DNA from: Terriglobia bacterium
GTDB taxonomy: Bacteria; Acidobacteriota; Thermoanaerobaculia; Thermoanaerobaculales; Thermoanaerobaculaceae
DNA length: 64,000 nt
NCBI GenBank assembly: GCA_020073245.1
Contig: JAIQFQ010000006.1
Location: forward strand, 1-64,000
Direction of reading: 5' to 3'
Within the stretch, counting starts at the first letter, position 1. Every line of letters starts with the position of its first letter. Of this stretch, positions 58,288 through 64,000 are shown piece by piece. Under the pieces are notes generated by a model, which worked only from the letters and a program-made list of their open reading frames with translations, made no database searches and was not told the origin of the DNA. The position numbers and the translations under genes are program-made.

Positions 58288-59220
58288 TCACTCCCTGCCG
58301 GAGTACCTCTCGCCGGCCTCGATCCGGATGGGCAGAACGTTCCCCTGGGGTGGCAGTGGGCAGGTCGCAAACGGCGTCAAGGCGCACGGCGGGTTGGTCG
58401 CCTCGTTGAAGTCCAGCACGACGGTGCTCGAGCCTCTGGCGGGCGCCGATGCGTCGAGGAACCTGCCGGCGCCGTAGGTCTCTGAACCGGCGGTCGCGTC
58501 GCGGAAGACGAAGAAGAACGTCGGGTCTTCGGGCGAGGTGACGAACGGCTCGAGAGTCAGCGCTCTGCCCGCGAGCGAGAAGCGCACGAGGCCCGGCACG
58601 AGCATCGTTTGGGTCGGACCCTGGGCGGTGGCGACGGTGACACGGCGCGGCGCTGGGTAGGGCTCGAACGTTCCCTGGACGTGATACGACGGATCGATCG
58701 GGAAGCTCTCGATCCCCTTGAAACGCCGGCGGGTGGGGTTGTTGGCGTCCTTGACGCGGATCGCGAGCCTGTCGCCGCGCTCGATGACGTACAGACTCAC
58801 GGAACCGACGCGCAGGATGTCGGGGTTTTCGCCGGCGTGGTCGCTGCGCAGCGGTCGCTCGCCGGCTGGCTTCCCCTGGAACGTGACGCCGGAACCGGGT
58901 ATTGCCCGCACGACAACGGTGCCGTCGGGGCGCAGATCGATCGCGCCCGCGACCTCGGGCGTGGTCGCCCCGGGCAGGACGATCTCGTTCGCCGTGCCTG
59001 CGCCGAAGCGGTTCTCGCCCGGTTTGAGCCAATACAGCCCGGCAACGGAAAGCCACCCGTCGTCAGCCTTCAGGGCGGCCAGCCGCTTCGCGCGCCACGC
59101 CTCGATCCGCGCGGTGTAGGCCGGGTCCGCCGGCGGCTTGCAGGCGCAGGAGAGGGCCAGCGCGGTCACCGCGCCGAAGACGACCGCGATCGAGGCGTGG
59201 GTGGCGCGGTGCGTGGTCAT
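58288..59220 (-). CDS. DUF1684 protein, probable lipoprotein
   Basis: A 310-residue protein with a hydrophobic N-terminus ending Ala-Leu-Ser-Cys-Ala-Cys, compatible with lipoprotein processing. The mature part matches DUF1684: Trp-Arg-Ala-Lys-Arg near the start, Trp-Leu-Ser-Val-Ala-Gly-Leu-Tyr-Trp-Leu, and a C-terminal Asp-Phe-Asn-x-Ala-x-Asn-Pro-Pro-Cys-Ala. Family function unknown. Single gene, divergent from the DUF481 gene. Confidence 0.78.
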   Translation of the reverse strand: MTTHRATHASIAVVFGAVTALALSCACKPPADPAYTARIEAWRAKRLAALKADDGWLSVAGLYWLKPGENRFGAGTANEIVLPGATTPEVAGAIDLRPDGTVVVRAIPGSGVTFQGKPAGERPLRSDHAGENPDILRVGSVSLYVIERGDRLAIRVKDANNPTRRRFKGIESFPIDPSYHVQGTFEPYPAPRRVTVATAQGPTQTMLVPGLVRFSLAGRALTLEPFVTSPEDPTFFFVFRDATAGSETYGAGRFLDASAPARGSSTVVLDFNEATNPPCALTPFATCPLPPQGNVLPIRIEAGERYSGRE

Positions 59221-59369
59221 GGGCACCTTGTACCACGTCGGCCCAGCGCCGGAAATTCCAGCTGCAGGCGCCCGGCTTGGCAGGGTATGGCCGAAGGCGG
59301 TAGCGACGTCGTGGTGTATCCTCGGCTCAACCAAGGACACACAGCGACGCGACGAAAGGAAATCGAGAA

Positions 59370-60092
59370 ATGAACAAGACCTTCGTTGCCGGGCTCCTCA
59401 CGCTCGGGCTCGCGTTTCCTGCGGCGGCAGACGACGCCGCCAAGAAGCTGTGGGCCGGAACCCTCGGGCTCTCGCTCCTGGCCACGACGGGCAACTCCGA
59501 CACCCGGTCGTTTGGGTTGGAGTTCGGCCTGAAACGGGTGCCGGACCCGTGGGGGCTTGACGTCACCGCCAAGTACCTCCAATCGGCCAAGAACGGCGTC
59601 ACGGACGCCGAGCGCACCCTCGCGAGCGTGCGCGGAACGCGGGCCCTGAGCGACCGCTGGTCGGTGTTCATCGGAGTGGGTGGAGAGCGCGACACGTTTG
59701 CGGGGTTCGACCTGCGCGGGATTCTCGAGGGGGGCGCAACCTACAAGGTGCTGACCGGCCCCGTACACGAGGTGGCCCTCGACGGCGGTCTCACATGGAC
59801 CAAGGAAGATCCGGTCTCCGGCGCCAACCGCTCGTTCGTCGGCGGCATCCTGGGAGCGGCCTACCTGTGGAGGCTCTCTAAGACCTCGGCGTTCACCGAA
59901 AAGCTGCGGTGGTACCCGGACTTCGACGAGACCAGCGACTGGCGGGCGACCTCCGAGACCGCGCTAAAGGCCTCGCTCACCGACGTGCTGGCGCTCAAGG
60001 CCGCGTACGAGGTCCGCTACAGCAACCGGCCCGTTCCGGGGTTCCACAAGACTGACACGGCTTCGACGGTCTCCCTCGTCGCCTCGCTCTGA
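59370..60092 (+). CDS. DUF481 (YdiY-like) outer-membrane beta-barrel protein
   Basis: A 240-residue protein with a 20-residue signal peptide (ending Ala-Ala-Ala-Asp). It has alternating amphipathic strands, Gly-Asn-Ser-Asp-Thr near residue 40 and a hydrophobic C-terminal strand, matching the DUF481/YdiY family of predicted outer-membrane proteins. AAAGGAAA precedes the ATG. It stands alone and converges with the redox operon. Confidence 0.82.
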   Translation: MNKTFVAGLLTLGLAFPAAADDAAKKLWAGTLGLSLLATTGNSDTRSFGLEFGLKRVPDPWGLDVTAKYLQSAKNGVTDAERTLASVRGTRALSDRWSVFIGVGGERDTFAGFDLRGILEGGATYKVLTGPVHEVALDGGLTWTKEDPVSGANRSFVGGILGAAYLWRLSKTSAFTEKLRWYPDFDETSDWRATSETALKASLTDVLALKAAYEVRYSNRPVPGFHKTDTASTVSLVASL

Positions 60093-60123
60093 CGCTGGTG
60101 GGAATGCCGGGGCGCAAAGAACG

Positions 60124-60164
60124 CGATCCCGGCCTTTCTTGTCCGGCCGTTCCAAGCGGGATCG
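60124..60164. terminator. Possible bidirectional terminator hairpin
   Basis: CGATCCCG (60124-60131) and CGGGATCG (60157-60164) form a perfect 8-bp stem, with an inner GGCC/GGCC pair, between the convergent DUF481 and TlpA-like genes. No clear T-run, so termination is only suggested by position and structure. Confidence 0.35.
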
Positions 60165-60170
60165 GGCGTC

Positions 60171-60773
60171 TCAGCGCCGGAGGAGGGCCCTGACGATAGG
60201 GTAGTCGGCATCCCGCAGGGAGCCGGCGCGGACGCAGCGCACCCGGCCGCCCGGCGCCGCGATGACCTGGAGCGGGATCGATCCGGTCGGCGCGCCGGGG
60301 AACCCAGCGAGCCATCGATCGAGACCCGTCGGCGAGGTCAGCCTCAGCGAGGTGCCGGGCGCGACCCCGGGGTTCTCGCTCAGGAAGCGCGTGAGGTCCG
60401 CTTCCCGCTCGTCGACCGAGAGGAACCACAGGTCCACGGCATCGCCTTCCTTCACGAGTTGTTTCTGCCAGCTCAGCAGCAACGGCATCTCGCGCCGGCA
60501 GGGGCCGCACCAGGTTGCCCAGAGATTGACCCACACCCATCGGTCGCTGGGCACAGCGGGCACCGTCTCACCTGGGCGCGCCGGTCTCACCGCGGGCAGG
60601 GCAAGACTCGGTGCCGCGCCGTCCGGGTAGAAGGCATCGCACCACCGCTGCGGGTCGGGCGCCTGGCCGCTTGGCTTCACGCTCTCGGTGCGGGAGAGCC
60701 GAGGCTTCTCCCCGCCGCCGCATGCGACAGCGACCGCAGCCAACCCCGCAACGGCGAAGAGCACTCGCCTCAC
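60171..60773 (-). CDS. TlpA-like thioredoxin-fold lipoprotein
   Basis: A 200-residue protein. The N-terminal helix ends Ala-Val-Ala-Cys-Gly-Gly-Gly, a lipobox-like site. The thioredoxin fold has Trp-Ala-Thr-Trp-Cys-Gly-Pro-Cys-Arg (CxxC) near residue 87 and a cis-Pro loop near Ser-Ile-Pro-Leu. It probably reduces or exchanges disulfides outside the cytoplasm. GTG 60773 overlaps the OmpA-like stop (GTGA); it is the third gene of an operon with a VKOR-DsbA fusion. Confidence 0.8.
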   Translation of the reverse strand: MRRVLFAVAGLAAVAVACGGGEKPRLSRTESVKPSGQAPDPQRWCDAFYPDGAAPSLALPAVRPARPGETVPAVPSDRWVWVNLWATWCGPCRREMPLLLSWQKQLVKEGDAVDLWFLSVDEREADLTRFLSENPGVAPGTSLRLTSPTGLDRWLAGFPGAPTGSIPLQVIAAPGGRVRCVRAGSLRDADYPIVRALLRR

Positions 60774-61465
60774 AGGCGGCAGTCGATCCACGCGATAAAC
60801 GCCGACCGATTCAGGTGGGCCGTCGTGCACGGTTCGTTGGGGCGCGAGCGGTGCCACTGGCAGAAATCCTTGTCGAGCTGGGCGAACTCGGCCCCGAGCC
60901 AGAGCAGCCCGACCTCCTGGTCGAGATCGGGGTCGGAGAACCTCGAACGGACGTGATCGAGCACCGCCTGGGCTCGCTTGCGCGACAGCTCACGGTTATA
61001 CGCAAGCGCACCTTCCGGGGAGGCGCGCGACACCACCAGGAAGTACGACGCGCCGCGCTGGGCCGCGAACGCCTTGTCGAGGAGCGCCAGCGCCTCGCCG
61101 TCGAGCTCGGCGCTATCTTGGTCGAACTGGATGATGGCCGCGCGGTCCGACAGCGGGACGAACAGGGCGTTGAAGTCGTTGCCCGACATCGCCGCGACGC
61201 TGCGCGCCTGCATCGGCTGACAACCGCGCTGTGAGCCGCCCTTGATGAGTCCGCACGAGGTCAGGACTCGGCGCAGGATCTGTTTCAGGGCGCCGGTGCA
61301 GTACCCCTCGTCCGCTGCGGTCGCGACCGCAGCGCCGGGCCCCTTGCCTGCGGACTGGATCTCGGCGAGCCGAGAGGAGGCGGAGTGAACCCAGACCGCG
61401 ACCGTCCCCGAGAGCAGCGCCAGCACCACGAGGAAGAGCACGAGGTGAGTCCGATTGGTCGTCAT
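60770..61465 (-). CDS. OmpA-C-like protein with N-terminal membrane anchor
   Basis: A 231-residue protein with one N-terminal membrane helix (~7-26) and a C-terminal region resembling the OmpA peptidoglycan-binding domain: Ile-Gln-Phe-Asp-Gln-Asp-Ser-Ala near 114, then Leu-Ser-Arg-Lys-Arg-Ala-Gln-Ala-Val. Several Cys in the periplasmic part could be clients of the neighbouring redox proteins. It lies nine bases after the VKOR-DsbA gene and overlaps the TlpA-like gene. Confidence 0.7.
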   Translation of the reverse strand: MTTNRTHLVLFLVVLALLSGTVAVWVHSASSRLAEIQSAGKGPGAAVATAADEGYCTGALKQILRRVLTSCGLIKGGSQRGCQPMQARSVAAMSGNDFNALFVPLSDRAAIIQFDQDSAELDGEALALLDKAFAAQRGASYFLVVSRASPEGALAYNRELSRKRAQAVLDHVRSRFSDPDLDQEVGLLWLGAEFAQLDKDFCQWHRSRPNEPCTTAHLNRSAFIAWIDCRL

Positions 61466-61474
61466 GCGGTCACC

Positions 61475-62683
61475 TCACCGTCGTCCGGCAGGCTGCGGTG
61501 CCCCGAGCAGGCGGGCGAGGACGAACTCGAGTCCGAGATCCGTGTCCTCCTCGCACACCTTCTGCCCGCGGACGAACAGCTGCGGCGTCTGGACCGGCAA
61601 CGAGTTCGCCACCGCCCACCGCAGCGAGCGGTTGAGCCTGGCCTTTACGGCCGGCCTGCCGAGGCAGTCGCCGAGCTCGGGGAACTGCTGGCGGATCCGG
61701 GTGTAGAGCCTGTTCGTATCCTTTCCGAGTTCGGTCAGCTCGGCCTGGTTTTCGAACGCCCACTCGAGCACCTCGCGGGCTCTAACGCCGCCGCACAGCA
61801 CAGCCTCGCTGACCGCGCACGCTCCCGGGTGGAGCGACTCGTTGACCATCCAGTTGCACTCCTTGTCGAGAGGGAAGAGGACAAGCTCGCGCTCGAGGCG
61901 CTCGGAGAGCCCGCTGACCGCCAGCCGTTGGGAGAACGCTCTGCATGCCGGGCACAGCGGGTCGAGCAGCTCGACGGCCGGCACCCCGCCGACCGGGGAC
62001 GTAAGCTTGACGCGCACGCTGTACCGGTCCTCGGGGTGGAGCAGCTCACCGCACCGGGCAAAGGTGTCCGCGTACGCCGGCTTCAGCGCGAGGTAGAGGA
62101 CGACCGGCACGGCGACGAAGGCGACGCCTTCGAGGAACGCGGTTGCGTGCCTCGCCCAGTTGGTGCGCGCCGCCGGAGAGCCCGGAACTGACGTCCTGTG
62201 CGCCAGGATCGCGCACGCGAACGCCCCGAGCGAGGCGATGTAGATCCCGACGCACAGCTTGCACACGGACCCCACGCGCAGCACCGCGATCAGAAAATAG
62301 ACGATCGAGGTCAAGACAGGAAGCAGGGTGGCCGCGATCAAGAAGCCGGTCTCGTGCGGATCTGCGGTCTGGCGCCGGAGCACGAGGTCGCCCGCCCAGA
62401 ACAGGATGAATGCGAACACCGCCAGGGCCGCGAGCGAGATCGGAACGCCGCCCCATGTCCAGGTCCGCAGCACGGCGGAGTACGGGCTCATCAGCACGGC
62501 GTGGCAACCCGACGTGCCCGTGGTGTCGGCCGCACCCAGGCCTGGCACGAACGAGCACGTCACCGAATGGACCTGTCGGTCGAGGAACGCGATGAAGTCC
62601 GCGGTCGAGACTGCGGAGAATACGACGCCAGCGAGAGCGAAGACGGCCAGCGCGACGACGGCACCCGGACGTGATTTGTTCAC
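61475..62683 (-). CDS. VKOR-DsbA fusion (disulfide-forming membrane protein)
   Basis: A 402-residue protein. Residues ~1-210 hold about five membrane helices of the vitamin K epoxide reductase fold, with a Cys pair in the first loop (Val-Thr-Cys ... Gly-Cys-His) and Val-Cys-Lys-Leu-Cys as the CxxC. Residues ~235-400 form a DsbA-like thioredoxin domain with Pro-Leu-Cys-Pro-Ala-Cys. Such fusions make disulfides de novo and pass electrons to quinone. GTG 62683 follows GGAGGG at the right distance. First gene of the redox operon. Confidence 0.85.
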   Translation of the reverse strand: MNKSRPGAVVALAVFALAGVVFSAVSTADFIAFLDRQVHSVTCSFVPGLGAADTTGTSGCHAVLMSPYSAVLRTWTWGGVPISLAALAVFAFILFWAGDLVLRRQTADPHETGFLIAATLLPVLTSIVYFLIAVLRVGSVCKLCVGIYIASLGAFACAILAHRTSVPGSPAARTNWARHATAFLEGVAFVAVPVVLYLALKPAYADTFARCGELLHPEDRYSVRVKLTSPVGGVPAVELLDPLCPACRAFSQRLAVSGLSERLERELVLFPLDKECNWMVNESLHPGACAVSEAVLCGGVRAREVLEWAFENQAELTELGKDTNRLYTRIRQQFPELGDCLGRPAVKARLNRSLRWAVANSLPVQTPQLFVRGQKVCEEDTDLGLEFVLARLLGAPQPAGRR

Positions 62684-62861
62684 GGTGTCGGCCCTCCGGC
62701 GGCCATCGGCGTGAAGGGCAGAGCGCTCTTCACCCTTCCCGGATGGTAGCACCGGGCCGTGGGCGGTCAAGCGGCGGTCACGCTCCGCGCGCCGGCGAGT
62801 CCGATGCGTTGTGAGCGACTGATGCGACGAGGTTTGCGCCTCGGCTACCGTAGCTGTCGCG

Positions 62862-62870
62862 TGCTAGAAT
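62862..62870 (+). promoter_or_regulatory. Possible extended -10 promoter for lysS
   Basis: TGCTAGAAT (TGn plus TAGAAT) lies about 40 bp before the lysS start in the 228-bp gap between divergent genes. No good -35 is seen, which extended -10 promoters can lack. The rest of the gap shows nothing else. Confidence 0.4.
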
Positions 62871-62911
62871 GCGCCGCTTTGGCGCGCCGGCAGATGGCAC
62901 GCGGAGGTGCC

Positions 62912-64000
62912 GTGGAACCGTTGGAGACGTTGCGAGCGCACCGCCGGGGCAAGCTCGACGAGCTTCGGCGCCGGGGCCTAGACCCGTACCCCCCACGGTT
63001 TCCCGTGGACGGGAGGGTGAGCGAGCTCGTCACGCGCTTTGCGTCTCTCGATTCGGCGGCGCTGGAAGCTCACACCACCCGGACCCGCGTCGGAGGTCGC
63101 GTCACCGCGATTCGCGCCCACGGCAAGGCGGCGTTCCTCGATCTCTCCGACGGCGACGCCCGCATCCAGGTATACATCAAGCGCGACGTGGTGGGGGGCG
63201 ACGCTTTTGCCCTGCTCGAGACCCTCGATCTCGGTGACTTTTGGGGCGCCGAGGGCGTGCTCTTCCGTACCAGGACGGGCGAGCTCACCGTGCGAGCCGA
63301 GAGCGTCACGGTGCTCGCGAAGGGGCTGCAGCCGTGGCCAGAGAAGTGGCACGGCCTCACCGACCGCGAGCTGCGGGCCCGCCAGCGATACCTCGATCTT
63401 GCCACCAACTCGGAGTCTCGCAAGGTGTTCCTCGCCCGCGCAGCGATCGTTCGGGCGATCCGGTCGTTCCTCGACGGGCGCGGCTTCATCGAGGTGGAGA
63501 CCCCGATGATGCAGCCGATCCCGGGCGGCGCAAGCGCCCGGCCGTTCGTGACCCACCACAACACGCTCGATATGGACCTGTATCTCCGGGTTGCTCCTGA
63601 GCTCTACCTCAAGAGGCTGGTCGTCGGTGGGTTCGAGCGCGTGTACGAGCTCAACCGCAACTTCAGGAACGAAGGGGTCTCGACCCAGCACAACCCCGAG
63701 TTCACGATGCTGGAGTTCTACTTGGCCTACGCGAGCTACGAGGACCTGATGGCCCTCACCGAGGAGATGCTCTGCGGCATTGCGGAGACCGTGGCGGGGG
63801 GCGTCACGCTGCCGTGGGGCGGGCGGACGATCTCACTTGCGCCGCCGTGGAAGAGGCTCACGATGCGTGAGGCCGTCCTGGCACACTCCAACCTTCGCCC
63901 GGAAGACCTCGGCGAACGGTCGCGTCTTGAAACGGTGGCCCGCCGGTTTGAGGTTGCGGACGTGCAACGGCTGTCCTCCGGCAAGTTGCTGGCGGAGCTT
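62912..64000 (+). CDS. lysS: Lysyl-tRNA synthetase, class II (3' end beyond the window)
   Basis: 363 residues are visible and the frame is open at the right edge. Residues ~45-145 form the OB-fold anticodon-binding domain (Arg-Val-Gly-Gly-Arg-Val, Phe-Leu-Asp-Leu-Ser-Asp-Gly). The class II core follows, with Phe-Ile-Glu-Val-Glu-Thr-Pro-Met-Met (motif 1), Ala-Pro-Glu-Leu-Tyr-Leu-Lys-Arg and Phe-Arg-Asn-Glu-Gly (motif 2). It charges tRNA-Lys. GTG 62912 has GGAGG just upstream; ATG 62894, also in frame, would add six residues but lacks a site. Confidence 0.93.
   Translation, partial: MEPLETLRAHRRGKLDELRRRGLDPYPPRFPVDGRVSELVTRFASLDSAALEAHTTRTRVGGRVTAIRAHGKAAFLDLSDGDARIQVYIKRDVVGGDAFALLETLDLGDFWGAEGVLFRTRTGELTVRAESVTVLAKGLQPWPEKWHGLTDRELRARQRYLDLATNSESRKVFLARAAIVRAIRSFLDGRGFIEVETPMMQPIPGGASARPFVTHHNTLDMDLYLRVAPELYLKRLVVGGFERVYELNRNFRNEGVSTQHNPEFTMLEFYLAYASYEDLMALTEEMLCGIAETVAGGVTLPWGGRTISLAPPWKRLTMREAVLAHSNLRPEDLGERSRLETVARRFEVADVQRLSSGKLLAEL

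Noticed and set aside
1-64000. CRISPR arrays, insertion sequences, prophage, rRNA or tRNA genes
   Set aside because: No regularly spaced repeats, transposase or phage proteins, or RNA gene signatures were seen on either strand.

Overview
The window is GC-rich Gram-negative-type DNA. It encodes lipid A enzymes (LpxA, LpxB, LpxD, a Kdo transferase, an MsbA-like flippase), a SUF iron-sulfur operon, an IPTL-CTERM surface protein and a VKOR-DsbA fusion. Together with the dispersed intergenic palindromes this looks most like an Acidobacteriota-type diderm. That placement is an inference from gene content and style, not from a marker gene. The first ~1.6 kb is different: it is clearly AT-rich and ends abruptly inside a gene. 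It is either an assembly join or the edge of a foreign island.

Layout. 1-1.6 kb: two AT-rich genes of unknown function, the second with a PD-(D/E)XK nuclease signature and cut short. 1.6-5.4 kb: a biotin carrier protein, a secreted HExxH protein, a degenerate receiver-PilZ protein and a STAS protein. 5.4-9.3 kb: an ABC exporter with a transglutaminase, all overlapping. 9.4-19.9 kb: a standalone FabF, a ParB-like protein, then a tightly coupled type II fatty-acid/polyketide-like cluster. The cluster holds a FabL-like enoyl reductase, a carrier protein with a zinc-ribbon tail, two intact ketosynthases, two ketosynthase-like proteins without the catalytic cysteine, two dehydratases, a ketoreductase and a phosphopantetheinyl transferase. 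19.9-33.5 kb: an LpxL-family acyltransferase, glycosyltransferases, a sialidase-like protein, a polysaccharide deacetylase, two tandem GT87 paralogues, a PAP2 phosphatase, a GT9 enzyme, LpxA, KdtA and a GT39 enzyme. 33.6-40.7 kb: an MsbA-like transporter, the IPTL-CTERM protein, LpxB, LpxD and a DUF374 acyltransferase.

40.8-47.0 kb (minus strand): an Rrf2 regulator followed by sufC-sufB-sufD-sufS-sufU-sufT. 47.4-49.6 kb: two secreted proteins of unknown function ending in a strong terminator. 49.8-54.0 kb (minus strand): AcpS, an AcsA-type acyl-CoA synthetase, an acyl carrier protein, a KBL-type alpha-oxoamine synthase and a small unknown protein. This set suggests a dedicated route to an acyl-ACP plus amino acid condensation product. 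54.3-64 kb: an acyl-CoA carboxylase carboxyltransferase, a DUF4097-like protein, a metallo-hydrolase, purine nucleoside phosphorylase, a DUF1684 protein, a DUF481 outer-membrane protein, a three-gene envelope redox operon (VKOR-DsbA, OmpA-like, TlpA-like) and the 5' part of lysS.

Much of the window appears to serve the cell envelope. The 11-20 kb cluster probably makes an unusual acyl chain, which the adjacent LpxL-like acyltransferase and glycosyltransferases could attach to a surface glycolipid. The lipid A genes and the flippase lie just downstream. The two systems most worth following are this KS/CLF cluster and the KBL-ACP-AcsA-AcpS operon.
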